A DNA stretch of 43,182 bases from an uncultured Granulosicoccaceae bacterium (GCA_938005265.1 CALLOA010000066.1:1-43182), one strand, 5' to 3'. Shown: positions 25,947-35,126, counted from the first letter of the stretch. Translations and numbers: made by a program. Notes: generated by a model not told the origin, from the sequence alone.

Positions 25947-26853
25947 TCTCATCCTCGGGCTTTCTACCTTCAAGAATGCGTTGCAATTCGTCTGTGTGGC
26001 CGAAAATTTCAGTATCAATGCGCGTCTTCAACAACGCTGGCAAGCTCGACTGCACACTATCGATTGAATCTTTCAGGTCGTACACATTGAGTGCAGCTAA
26101 CGCTGCTACCCAGTCAAGCGTTTCGGCGACACCGGGCACCTTGCGAAGTCGCTCCTGTCTGATGTTCTGTACAAAGGATACCGCCTGTTTTGCCAGAGAA
26201 TGTTCGAGCCCGGGAATACGTGCATGAACAATTGCCAGCTCTTTTTCACGGTCCGGGTAGTCGATGTAGTGATACAGGCAACGTCGTCGCAGCGCGTCGC
26301 TGAGCTCCCGCACACCGTTGGATGTCAGTATTACAAGAGGATTGCTGATAGCTTCGAAGGTACCCAGTTCAGGGACAGTGATTTGTTTTTCTGCCAGTAT
26401 TTCAAGCAGCAGGGCTTCAAATTCCTCATCGGCACGGTCAATTTCATCAATCAGTAGTACGCTGGTTTGCGGTGTTCGTATGGCGCGCAGCAACGGGCGC
26501 ATCAACAGGAATTCTTCACTGTAGATGGTACGTTTCAAATTTGCATCGGCGTCAGGATGACCTTGCTGTATCTGTATGGCGAGCAGCTGCCTCTGGTAGT
26601 CCCAATCGTAAATGGCATGCTGGGCGTCCAGTCCTTCATAACACTGCAGCCGGATAAGTTCGGTTTTATTGGCTTCAGCGATGCTTTGCGCGATGCCGGT
26701 CTTGCCGACACCTGCTTCACCCTCGAGCAACAGGGGCTTGTCCAATACGCTCATCAGATCGAGGCTGGCCAGTAATCCGGTATCTGCGATATAGCCAGTT
26801 GCTTGCATGGCAGTGTCCAGATGCTGCATGCGCTCAGTGTGATTTACATTCAT
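25936..26853 (-). CDS. MoxR-family AAA+ ATPase (CoxD-like)
   Basis: Cytoplasmic AAA+ ATPase of 305 residues. Walker A is GEAGVGKT at 45-52, Walker B VLLIDEID at 132-139, followed by sensor 1 (ILTSNGVRELSDALRRRC, with the arginine-finger region) near 175-190. MoxR ATPases pair with VWA proteins to activate or assemble partner enzymes. Here the partner is the CoxE-like gene, overlapping by 11 bp. The family member most like this is CoxD, linked to molybdenum hydroxylases, the same enzyme family as XdhAB about 22 kb away, but no Cox structural genes are present. It is first in the operon and divergent from a VWA lipoprotein gene. Confidence 0.92.
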   Translation of the reverse strand: MNVNHTERMQHLDTAMQATGYIADTGLLASLDLMSVLDKPLLLEGEAGVGKTGIAQSIAEANKTELIRLQCYEGLDAQHAIYDWDYQRQLLAIQIQQGHPDADANLKRTIYSEEFLLMRPLLRAIRTPQTSVLLIDEIDRADEEFEALLLEILAEKQITVPELGTFEAISNPLVILTSNGVRELSDALRRRCLYHYIDYPDREKELAIVHARIPGLEHSLAKQAVSFVQNIRQERLRKVPGVAETLDWVAALAALNVYDLKDSIDSVQSSLPALLKTRIDTEIFGHTDELQRILEGRKPEDENAG

Positions 26854-26951
26854 CGTCTATTGAGGGAATTAGTTATTCAGCCAATCCAACAGCCCAAGTA
26901 TAACGGAAGAAAACTGCATTACAGGCACCAGGGATTCTATTGTTGTTCACG

Positions 26952-26975
26952 CTTTGCCCAAAACTTTGCCCATAA
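26952..26975. repeat. 12-bp tandem duplication between MoxR and VWA lipoprotein genes
   Basis: CTTTGCCCAAAA and CTTTGCCCATAA lie head to tail (26952-26963, 26964-26975) with one mismatch, in the 195-bp divergent spacer. Confidence 0.75.
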
Positions 26976-27048
26976 GAGAGGCTAGAGCGGGTCAGTTGCC
27001 CTGTATTTCGGGTAACTATGGTCTGAATTTTGCGGGATCGGTGATGTT

Positions 27049-28515
27049 ATGCATACCGCTTTAAAAAACACCCGGCAATTCAAGACACAGCACTGGCTCA
27101 TGTGTGGGCGCTGGTTGTCTGTGTCAATGCTTTTGCTGGCGGTGGCTTTGGTAACTGGCTGTGATCCCGGCGACTTTGAAACGGCAGAATCTCGCGGCCT
27201 AATTGATTTACGGGACAACAATACCGGCAAAGTTGATCTGGAAATACTCGAAGTTTTCCCGAGTGAAGATGGCAGTGGAACCGAATTATTGCTTCTGTAT
27301 ACCCTGACTGAAATCAGTCCAGACAACCTGCCTCCGGGCACCAGCCTTGTCATTACCATTGTGGATGAAGATGGTGAGACTGTTGTTGTTACTGATGAAA
27401 TTCCCTTAGGGCCGGGTAACTCCACGGGTGAAGTCCAGCTGGTCGCTCCGGGTGAGAATACCGAAGTCGCAGCGATCGCCGTTCTTGCTGTGGAAGACCC
27501 GGAAACAGAAACAGAAGTTGAAACCGAGACGGTGGGTGTTCTGGAAATTGATCTAAGCAATGCGGTGCGGCCGTCTGATATTTTTGCGATTCAGGATTTC
27601 AGTCTTGAGTTGGTGGAAAACAGTTACGAAAGTTCGATTGTCGATCAACGCCGTTTACATCGTTTTACCGTACGTGCTTATGATCAGGAATGTGTATCAA
27701 TCCGCGGCCTTAACGCTGACGTTGGCGAATATTTCACTTTGTTTGAAAACTTCTTTGTGGATGTCGAATCTCCAGTTGAATATGACACACGCAACAGCTT
27801 TATTCGAGTTTACTTTGTGCTGGATGCATCATCCAGTGTAACCGACAACGATCGACAGCAATTAGTCAATGCGGCGCGCTATGCATCGGATCGAATGCGA
27901 GATGATTATGTCGTGGATTTCCGCCAGTTCAGTGGTGATATTCAGCGCCTGGATAGCTATCGCGATTATCAACCCGATACCGGACAGTCCGCCACCGCGT
28001 TCTACTACGCGATAGACACGGTGCTGGAAGAAATAGAGGAACGTGGCGCGACTGATGACTATTACGTGATCATTGGCTTCACCGATGGTGTAGATTTAGC
28101 CAGTCGTAATCATTTTGGTGAAGAGTTTTCGAACGAGGCTATTCAGGCCATGGTTCGCGATAAAGTCCAGCAATTCAGAACAGCACCGAACTTCTCCAGA
28201 GGGGCGGGGCTGGAATTACATCTGTTGAGTGTTGGTAATGTAGTTGAGCAGCAATCAGCGCTTAACGCACTGGCTACGGCTGGTGGTGGCCAACACGTTT
28301 TCGCGTCCGATCGTAATGCACTTGAGCCTCTGCTCGAATCGTTGGTCAACCGGATTCTGGCTACTTATCATTTGGAATACAGCTCTCAACAGCAGGCGGA
28401 TGATTCTGATCTGTTGCTGGAAGTGACCATCAACGACATCACCAAGCCATTGCAGATCAGATCAATGGGCGGATTCAACCCCGTTCATATACCCCATGCC
28501 TGCCAGCAGCGCTGA
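27049..28515 (+). CDS. VWA-domain lipoprotein
   Basis: Predicted lipid-anchored periplasmic or outer-membrane protein of 488 residues. The signal sequence ends in a lipobox, LVTGC, near residue 38. Residues 45-175 are acidic and beta-rich, with a Glu/Thr-rich run around 145-165. A VWA domain follows from about 248, with the metal-adhesion motif DASSS and later FTDGVD. The C-terminal region has no recognised domain. Its position divergent from the MoxR-CoxE-DUF3604 operon may be functional, since MoxR systems often include several VWA proteins, but no direct link is shown. The substrate or binding partner is unknown. Confidence 0.82.
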   Translation: MHTALKNTRQFKTQHWLMCGRWLSVSMLLLAVALVTGCDPGDFETAESRGLIDLRDNNTGKVDLEILEVFPSEDGSGTELLLLYTLTEISPDNLPPGTSLVITIVDEDGETVVVTDEIPLGPGNSTGEVQLVAPGENTEVAAIAVLAVEDPETETEVETETVGVLEIDLSNAVRPSDIFAIQDFSLELVENSYESSIVDQRRLHRFTVRAYDQECVSIRGLNADVGEYFTLFENFFVDVESPVEYDTRNSFIRVYFVLDASSSVTDNDRQQLVNAARYASDRMRDDYVVDFRQFSGDIQRLDSYRDYQPDTGQSATAFYYAIDTVLEEIEERGATDDYYVIIGFTDGVDLASRNHFGEEFSNEAIQAMVRDKVQQFRTAPNFSRGAGLELHLLSVGNVVEQQSALNALATAGGGQHVFASDRNALEPLLESLVNRILATYHLEYSSQQQADDSDLLLEVTINDITKPLQIRSMGGFNPVHIPHACQQR

Positions 28516-28561
28516 TTAGTATTCGAAAGCCTACGCGAATCGAAACGCGAAAATAGGGCAC

Positions 28562-28593
28562 CTACAAATCTAGGCAACTACAAATCTAGGCAA
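28562..28593. repeat. Perfect 16-bp tandem duplication before adenine deaminase
   Basis: CTACAAATCTAGGCAA occurs twice with no gap (28562-28577, 28578-28593), followed by a third, decayed partial copy CTACCTAAGGCA to about 28605. It sits in the 175-bp spacer after the VWA lipoprotein gene. Confidence 0.93.
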
Positions 28594-28690
28594 CTACCTA
28601 AGGCACCTCACGCCATCCAACAGTAACCGGTTTTTGGCGATTCATAGTAAAGTACTCTTCAGATTATTTGATCTGCTGGAGTTTGCTGCA

Positions 28691-30487
28691 ATGAATCGAG
28701 TACCCGAATGGAATACAGTAGCACCGCTGCTGGTTGATGTTGCCACCGGGCGTCAGCCAGCGGATACGGTTTTCAGAAACGGTATCTGGGTTAACGTCTA
28801 CTCTGGCGAACTTATCCCGGAGACTGATATCGCGGTCGTTGCCGGGCGTTTTGCCTACGTAGGTGAAAACGCATCCCACTGCATAGGCGAGGGCACGAAC
28901 GTTGTGGACGTGGCTGGTCGATATCTTGTACCGGGTCTGTGTGACGGCCACATGCATATTGAAAGTGGCATGCTGACAGTGACCCAGTTTGTTCGGGCGG
29001 TGGCGGTCCATGGTTCGACCTCCCTGTTTGTCGATCCTCATGAAATCGCCAATGTGCTGGGTGTGGAAGGTGTGCGCTTGATGCATGATGAGGCGATGCA
29101 ATCACCGATCAATGTCTATGTTCAAGCGCCGTCTTGCGTACCCTCTGCGCCGGGGCTTGAAACAGCTGGAGCTGAACTTCACGCTGAGCACATTGCTGCG
29201 ATGATGCAATGGCCCAATATTATTGGTCTTGGTGAGGTTATGAATTTTCCGGGTGTCGCCAATAATGATGAGCGTATGGTAGGCGAAATAGCGGCAACCG
29301 TGGCTGCTGGTAAAACGGTGGGTGGGCATTTTGCATCGCCTGTGCTGGATAATAGTTTTCATGGCTATGTCGCGGGTGGCCCAAGCGATGATCATGAGGG
29401 AACACGAGAAGAAGATGCGATTGCGCGTGTTCGTCAGGGCATGCGTGCCATGCTGCGCCTGGGTTCCGCTTGGTATGACGTTGAAAAGCAAATCACTGCT
29501 GTTACAGAAAAGGGGCTTGATCCACGAAATTTTATTCTCTGTACAGATGACAGTCATGCCGGAACGATTGTTAATGATGGCCATATGAATCGCGTCGTCA
29601 GGCATGCAATCGAGTGTGGTCTTGATCCTGTAACGGCAATCCAGATGGCAACGCTCAATACTGCACAACATTTTGGGCTCGAGCGTGAGTTAGGCTCTAT
29701 CGCTGCCGGAAGGCGAGCTGATCTTCTGCTGGTTGATGATTTACCTTCGATGTCCATCACCGACGTGTACGCTCGTGGAACACACTTGGCAAGTGGTGGC
29801 AAGTTGTTACGCTCCATTGATTCTTTCGATTATCCTGGATTTTCGCGTGACACCGTGAAAATGGGTAAACAGCTCGATGCACCTGACTTTGACATTGATG
29901 CTCCGGCCGGTACTGACTCAGTGCGTGTACGCGTTATCGGTGTTGTTGAAAATCAGGCACCAACGCAAGCACTGGAAGCGCAGCTTGATGTTGTTGACGG
30001 GCATATTAAGGCAGATATGGCTCAAGACGTTTGCCAGATCGCTTTGGTGGAAAGGCATCGAGCAACTGGTGATGTGGTTAATGGATTTGTATCCGGCTTT
30101 GGTTACAACAAATTGTGTGCAATGGCTTCAACCGTAGCTCACGATAGTCACCATATGATTGTTGTGGGCACAAGCAAGACCGATATGGCGATGGCGGCTA
30201 ATCGTCTCGGTGAAGTCGGAGGAGGGGTCACGTTTTTTAGTGACGGCGAAGAAAAAGCGATGATTGAACTACCGGTTGCCGGTTTGATGTCTGATGAAGC
30301 GGCTGAAATAGTTGCGTCGAAGACCGAAGAGCTGGTCGAAGCTATGGCCGCCTGTGGATGCACGCTTAATAATGCGTATATGCAACACTCGTTGTTGGCT
30401 TTGGTTGTAATCCCGGAATTGCGAATCTCTGACCTTGGGCTGGTTGATGTAAATCGGTTTGAGAAGGTTGGGTTGGTGATTGATTAG
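28691..30487 (+). CDS. ade: Adenine deaminase
   Basis: Amidohydrolase-superfamily enzyme converting adenine to hypoxanthine and ammonia, feeding xanthine dehydrogenase. The 598-residue length fits the bacterial Ade/AdeC family (about 580-600). Metal-binding motifs are DGHMHIESG near residue 90, FVDPHEIANVLG near 115 and CTDDSHAG near 285; the C-terminal domain has GFGYNKLCAMASTVAHDSHH and GGGVTFFSDGE. I chose ATG 28691, with CTGGAG 9 bases upstream; an in-frame TTG at 28634 would add 19 unconserved residues. Confidence 0.95.
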   Translation: MNRVPEWNTVAPLLVDVATGRQPADTVFRNGIWVNVYSGELIPETDIAVVAGRFAYVGENASHCIGEGTNVVDVAGRYLVPGLCDGHMHIESGMLTVTQFVRAVAVHGSTSLFVDPHEIANVLGVEGVRLMHDEAMQSPINVYVQAPSCVPSAPGLETAGAELHAEHIAAMMQWPNIIGLGEVMNFPGVANNDERMVGEIAATVAAGKTVGGHFASPVLDNSFHGYVAGGPSDDHEGTREEDAIARVRQGMRAMLRLGSAWYDVEKQITAVTEKGLDPRNFILCTDDSHAGTIVNDGHMNRVVRHAIECGLDPVTAIQMATLNTAQHFGLERELGSIAAGRRADLLLVDDLPSMSITDVYARGTHLASGGKLLRSIDSFDYPGFSRDTVKMGKQLDAPDFDIDAPAGTDSVRVRVIGVVENQAPTQALEAQLDVVDGHIKADMAQDVCQIALVERHRATGDVVNGFVSGFGYNKLCAMASTVAHDSHHMIVVGTSKTDMAMAANRLGEVGGGVTFFSDGEEKAMIELPVAGLMSDEAAEIVASKTEELVEAMAACGCTLNNAYMQHSLLALVVIPELRISDLGLVDVNRFEKVGLVID

Positions 30488-30824
30488 TGTTCTATTGTGC
30501 AATTCTGATTTGCGGAATAGTTCTCGCAAAATAGTTCGCGATGTAGTGCGACTATACTAAAGTATAGTTTAAAGAATTTTACATTTGAACGCTAAAGTAA
30601 ACAGGATGATATTAATGAGGGATTTTTCTTCTTTACAGGGTACAAGGATTGGTATTCGCTTTTAGTATGGTTTTATTGGCGCAATTGTTGTTTACAATAG
30701 TTTACATTCAGGGTTAGAGTCATAAAGTAGCTCAGATTGTACCCGTTGTAATGCAGCATCGGTTGCAAAGCTTGTTAATCATAGAAGATGAATAAGCAAC
30801 GAAGTAGTTGTTAGGAGTTGTACC
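30488..30824. other. Spacer before the GGDEF-EAL gene, with a small inverted repeat
   Basis: This 337-bp gap is A/T-rich. It holds an imperfect 14-bp tandem pair (GCGGAATAGTTCTC / GCAAAATAGTTCGC, about 30513-30540), a 7-bp inverted repeat ACTATAC-TAAA-GTATAGT (30551-30568), and a strong AGGAG at 30813-30817 just before the proposed start. No gene is visible. Confidence 0.5.
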
Positions 30825-33800
30825 ATTTTTGTTGTATCAGATGGATTTATCAAGCAATCGATAGGGACTGTTTCCACTCGAGCCCTGCTCGCATGTCTTT
30901 TCAGTTTTCTGCTGTTGATCACTATTGCGCTGACCAGCTTCCTATTGGTCAGTAGTGGTAATCGAATTGTTGGCGATGTCATTGCAGAAACCGCAGAAAC
31001 TATAAGTCGTGATTTATCGCGTGAAGTTACACGCCTCCTCGAAACTCCCGATATCGTCAATATCAATGGTGCGCGAAGCATTTTGGCAGGGCGCGTAAAC
31101 TACTCAGACGACGATAGCCTTACAAGATTTTTTATGGACGCGCCACAACGCCGTGCAGAGTATTCGGTATCGTCTATCTATTTTGCCGAACCTGATGGTC
31201 GTTTTATAGGGGTTGAGGTGGGCGACCATCGTGGGGAGCTGGATTCCTGGAATGTCAGTATTTCTTCCAGCGAAACCAAGGGTATCTACACAGACTTTGA
31301 AGTCAATGCTGATGGCTCAGTGGGTCAAAAGATTGGGGAGATAAGGCCGTATGATCCCAGGGTACGGCCATGGTACACCAGCGCAGTCGCCAATCCTGAG
31401 CGGGCCATATGGACGGATGTTTACACTGACTTTAATACCAATCTTGCAACGTTAACACGAGCGCAAGCCGTGCAGAACAATAACGGGGAACTGATAGGTG
31501 TTTTGGCGGTGGATCTGTTTCTGGAACACATACAAAATTTTCTGGCGTCTTTAGATAAAAGTCCTAATAGCGAAGTTTTTATCATCAACGAAGACGGTCT
31601 TGTGCTGGCAGCGCATACACAAGCGTATAAGGGTAGTCGACCAAGTCATAATCTGCTGGTTTCAGAATCACCTTTTAAATATATGCCTTCTGCTGTTTCT
31701 GTAATGGGAACGCTTGAAAAAACTTCAATTGCGGCCGGCGGTGAAGAAAGAGTCGTTTTCACACGGGGTGACGATCAGGCTGCCAATATCAGTCTGCAGG
31801 GTCAGGAAGGGTATTTGTATTCCACGGCGATCGGTAAAGAGCATGGTGTTAACTGGACAATGGGTGTGTATATTCCCAATTCCGATTTTTTGCAATCAGC
31901 CAAAGAGCAGATAATCAAGCTGTTACCGCTGGCGATCATTGGTTTGTTTTTGATTGGAGCCGCATTGCGCCTGTTTCTTTTTGTCTTGATACGACCTCTT
32001 GAAGAGCTTCGCGTAAGTGCTAACAGAATTGCATGTGGTGAATTTAACGTAGATATTGATACTTCTATGGGTAATGAGGTTGGAGAACTTGCAAGATCAA
32101 TTGACGTCATGCAAAAAAATCTCAATACAACCTTTGAAAAATTGCAATCTAACTGCCAGGAATTGTCCAAAGAAAAATTGCGGGTGGAATCTACGCTGGG
32201 ATCGATCTCAGATGGCGTTGTGTCGATCGATACGAATCATAATGTAGTCTACATGAACCCGGCAGCCAAGCAGCTAACGGGCTATTCAAAGGATGAGGCC
32301 GAATCGAATAATGTTTCCCGGATAGTCAATCTGAAATATTCTGAGAAAAATAGTCATCTGGACAACAAGGAATTAGGTCGGTTGCTGGAATCCGAGAGTG
32401 ATACTGAAATATCGGGGTTAGAGCTGTACGACAAGTCGGGAGCCAGTCGCCACGTCTCGTTCAAAGTGGCAAAAAATATTTGTAATAGTGGAATGAACCA
32501 TGGTTCGGTCATCCTGCTTAGTGATCTCACCGACAAGGTGAATCTCACCAACAAGCTAGTTCATCAAGCTGCTCATGATGAACTCACCGGGCTCGTGAAT
32601 CGCCGTGAATTTGAAAGGCTGCTTGAACTGTCACTTCAGGAAGAAAGAAAAGAGACGCATACCGATACCTTGCTCTACCTCGATTTGGATCGATTTAAAA
32701 TTGTCAATGATTCTTGTGGCCATATGGCGGGTGACGAGTTGCTACGTCAGATATCTGCAAAGTTTCTGGAATGCGTCAGGATTGGAGATGTCGTCGCTAG
32801 ATTAGGTGGAGATGAGTTTGGCATTGTGCTTAAACAATGCTCCAGGGAAAATGGCAATCTAATCGCAAAAAAGATACTTTCTTGTGTCGAAAAGTATCGA
32901 TTTGATTGGCAGCAGCGCTCCTACAATATTGGAGTTTCTATCGGTCTTATGCCTATAGGTTCTGAAAGTGAGTCCGTAGAATCGGTCTTGAACAAGGTCG
33001 ATCGCGCTTGTTACCAGGCTAAGGAAGAAGGGCGAAATAGAATTTATGAATACAAAGAAAGTGTAGATTCAAAATTTGATGAAACACCCTGGGTTGAAAA
33101 AATAGACCGTGCTCTTGATGAAGGGCAGTTTGTATTGTTTGCACAAAAAATATTTCCAACATCCAAGTGCATAAATACAACTCTTAATTTTGAAGTGCTA
33201 TTGCGAATGGTAAATGAAGATGGGGAATCTATTCCACCTGGTTCATTTTTCCCAACAGCAGAAAGGTATAATCTGGCATCCAGGATAGATCAGTGGGTAA
33301 TAGAGAATACGTTTGCCTGGTTGGCAAAAAATCGAGATGGCCTTCCTGATGCAAGTTTGTGTTTTATCAATATTTCAAGTCAGACTATCAATGATGCCGG
33401 AATCGTGGAGTTTGTAGTTGACTGTCTTGATAGGCATGGTATTGATGCTGATGGAATATGTTTTGAGGTTGCAGAAACAGTCACTATTGCCAATTTATCA
33501 ACTGTTAGAAACCTGATGGAAATTTTGAGAGAAAAGGGTTTTAGGTTTGCACTTGATAATTTTGGTGCAGGATTGTCGTCTTTTGAGTACCTTAAGAATC
33601 TAACAGTCGACTATCTCAAGATAGATGGTGTCTATATACGCGATATTGTTCAAAATGAATACGATCAGGCTGTAGTCAGCTCAATTACCAAAATTGGACA
33701 TACGCTCAATCTAAAGGTAATCGCCGAGTATGTAGAAACAGATGAGGTAGTTGAGAAAATGAAGAATTTGGGCGTAGATTATGTGCAGGGATTTGAAGTG

Positions 33801-33857
33801 AGTCGTCCGTTTCCCTTACATGATTTGCTCAGTGATAGACTCAAGCATAGCGCATAA
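30825..33857 (+). CDS. Cache-HAMP-PAS-GGDEF-EAL cyclic-di-GMP protein
   Basis: Membrane sensor that likely makes and/or degrades cyclic di-GMP. Numbered from ATT 30825 (1,010 residues): first membrane helix about 20-45, periplasmic double-Cache domain about 60-345, second helix about 364-388, HAMP, PAS about 455-575, GGDEF about 590-745 and EAL about 765-1005. The cyclase motif RLGGDEFG is intact, with an inhibitory RxxD site (RIGD) five residues upstream. In the EAL domain the signature reads EVL in place of EAL and DNFG in place of DDFG, but the other catalytic positions (N in INIS, E in VAET, K in LKIDG, E in AEYVET, Q in VQGFE) are present. No ATG, GTG or TTG occurs in frame before TTG 30915, which would cut the first helix. 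The ATT follows AGGAG by 7 bases, so I propose it as start, with an upstream frameshift as the alternative. Confidence 0.85.
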   Translation: MFVVSDGFIKQSIGTVSTRALLACLFSFLLLITIALTSFLLVSSGNRIVGDVIAETAETISRDLSREVTRLLETPDIVNINGARSILAGRVNYSDDDSLTRFFMDAPQRRAEYSVSSIYFAEPDGRFIGVEVGDHRGELDSWNVSISSSETKGIYTDFEVNADGSVGQKIGEIRPYDPRVRPWYTSAVANPERAIWTDVYTDFNTNLATLTRAQAVQNNNGELIGVLAVDLFLEHIQNFLASLDKSPNSEVFIINEDGLVLAAHTQAYKGSRPSHNLLVSESPFKYMPSAVSVMGTLEKTSIAAGGEERVVFTRGDDQAANISLQGQEGYLYSTAIGKEHGVNWTMGVYIPNSDFLQSAKEQIIKLLPLAIIGLFLIGAALRLFLFVLIRPLEELRVSANRIACGEFNVDIDTSMGNEVGELARSIDVMQKNLNTTFEKLQSNCQELSKEKLRVESTLGSISDGVVSIDTNHNVVYMNPAAKQLTGYSKDEAESNNVSRIVNLKYSEKNSHLDNKELGRLLESESDTEISGLELYDKSGASRHVSFKVAKNICNSGMNHGSVILLSDLTDKVNLTNKLVHQAAHDELTGLVNRREFERLLELSLQEERKETHTDTLLYLDLDRFKIVNDSCGHMAGDELLRQISAKFLECVRIGDVVARLGGDEFGIVLKQCSRENGNLIAKKILSCVEKYRFDWQQRSYNIGVSIGLMPIGSESESVESVLNKVDRACYQAKEEGRNRIYEYKESVDSKFDETPWVEKIDRALDEGQFVLFAQKIFPTSKCINTTLNFEVLLRMVNEDGESIPPGSFFPTAERYNLASRIDQWVIENTFAWLAKNRDGLPDASLCFINISSQTINDAGIVEFVVDCLDRHGIDADGICFEVAETVTIANLSTVRNLMEILREKGFRFALDNFGAGLSSFEYLKNLTVDYLKIDGVYIRDIVQNEYDQAVVSSITKIGHTLNLKVIAEYVETDEVVEKMKNLGVDYVQGFEVSRPFPLHDLLSDRLKHSA

Positions 33858-33943
33858 TTCTCGAGCCAATTGCCGGTTTGTAAACGAAAATAATACTTGA
33901 AAATCGCAAATCAAAACTATTTAGCCCTGTCCCGGTCTGCATT

Positions 33944-33975
33944 CCACTCCACTCCACTCGCTCCACTTCACTCCC
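33944..33975. repeat. CACTC-rich low-complexity tract
   Basis: About six degenerate CCACT/CACTC units run in series between the GGDEF-EAL and GNAT genes. A 6-bp hairpin, GCCACT-TTCTC-AGTGGC, follows at 33993-34009. Confidence 0.6.
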
Positions 33976-34034
33976 GGCCGCTGAAACAAAGCGCCACTTT
34001 CTCAGTGGCCAGGCCAGGACATTGAGGTAGAACG

Positions 34035-34676
34035 TTGTACTCAATTGAAGCAGCGAATCAGGCAAGTCATGAGGAGATATTGGCCCTTGTTTGTACTGAA
34101 TTTCTCGCAGGTAGTGTTTTGCACCGTGCACTAACTGTCAGCGAATCTGAGTATGCCAGCTATATGGCGGACCCGATTCGTTCACTGGTGGCACAAGAGT
34201 GTTCGTTTGTGGCTTTCGATAAATCTACCCGAGTGATGGTTGCTTGTATCCTCGCTGGGGATTTCCAGCCTCCTGCATCGCAGCTACAGTTGCCAAGTGT
34301 TGCATTGCCTGCGTTTGCCGAACCAATCAATGCGCTGCTGTCCAGCCTTGAGCAGCAGTATGTCAGGTGCAGAACTTCGGAATCTCTGCAATCCACTTTG
34401 CTGGTTGATATTGCTGTTGTTGCACCCCTTTGGCGTGGTCAGGGGCTGTATGCGCGACTTCGCGATGCTGTGCACCAATGTGCACATAAACGAGGTTACA
34501 GCCGTGTTGTGGGGGAACTTTCCTCAGCAGCCACCCAGCATCTTTGCATTGAAAAGCTCGGGCACAAAGTTATCTGCGAAATTGCCTATAAATCGTTTCG
34601 ATTCGGGGGAAGCTATCCCTTTGCATCCATCGATAACCCAAGCAGTATTCAGCTTGTCGAGGGATTACTTGAATAA
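34035..34676 (+). CDS. GNAT-family N-acetyltransferase
   Basis: Predicted cytoplasmic acetyltransferase of 213 residues. The acetyl-CoA-binding motif is APLWRGQGLYARLRD near residues 134-148, fitting the Q/RxxGxG/A signature, preceded by the beta strand LLVDIAVV. No substrate clue is present. The TTG start at 34035 is supported by GAGG seven bases upstream. It stands alone between the GGDEF-EAL gene and sulP. Confidence 0.75.
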   Translation: MYSIEAANQASHEEILALVCTEFLAGSVLHRALTVSESEYASYMADPIRSLVAQECSFVAFDKSTRVMVACILAGDFQPPASQLQLPSVALPAFAEPINALLSSLEQQYVRCRTSESLQSTLLVDIAVVAPLWRGQGLYARLRDAVHQCAHKRGYSRVVGELSSAATQHLCIEKLGHKVICEIAYKSFRFGGSYPFASIDNPSSIQLVEGLLE

Positions 34677-34791
34677 ACCCTGCACGCTATAAATGCAACA
34701 AATCATAACGTCTAGCAGCGATATGAGACAGACGCGCCCGGCTGGCACTGGAATTGAATGAAGTCATGACATTGCCTGGCATTACCGGGAA

Positions 34792-34815
34792 TCCGGCTCT
34801 TTTTCCGGCTCTCAT
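34792..34815. repeat. Degenerate 12-bp tandem repeat upstream of sulP
   Basis: TCCGGCTCTTTT and TCCGGCTCTCAT lie in tandem (10 of 12 identical). The 439-bp spacer 34677-35115 also holds the promoter below and a 6-bp hairpin, ACCACG-GTCA-CGTGGT, at 35022-35037. Confidence 0.55.
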
Positions 34816-34874
34816 TTACGACCATTACAAGCGATCAGAATGTCGCTGTTTCAGGCTTTGCAATCAATAACGCG

Positions 34875-34883
34875 TGCTATAAT
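34875..34883 (+). promoter_or_regulatory. Extended -10 promoter for sulP-usp
   Basis: TGCTATAAT combines a consensus -10 hexamer (34878-34883) with the TGn extension; no clear -35 is present, as usual for this class. It would give a leader of about 225 bases before the sulP start. Confidence 0.5.
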
Positions 34884-34970
34884 ATCGGGAACGTTTCAGA
34901 CACGATTTCTGCTAATCTGTATCCCTCTATTGCGGCATAAACTTACTGCGCACATTCTTGTAGCCGGTCT

Positions 34971-35126
34971 ATGTCGATATCAGCCAAAGACAAAACACAT
35001 ACCTTGAAAATTTACCCAGCTACCACGGTCACGTGGTGGCCAGTTTCTCCTGCGGTTGCGCGAATGCCATCTGAAGCCACCAGTATTCAACACAGCAGTG
35101 GCTGCGGAGATTTACGTGAGAGCTGA
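34971..35126 (+). CDS. Possible 51-residue upstream ORF overlapping sulP
   Basis: An ATG at 34971 opens a 51-codon frame that ends at TGA 35126, overlapping the sulP start by 11 bp. No Shine-Dalgarno is visible and the predicted peptide resembles nothing I know. It may be a leader ORF or chance. Confidence 0.15.
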   Translation: MSISAKDKTHTLKIYPATTVTWWPVSPAVARMPSEATSIQHSSGCGDLRES

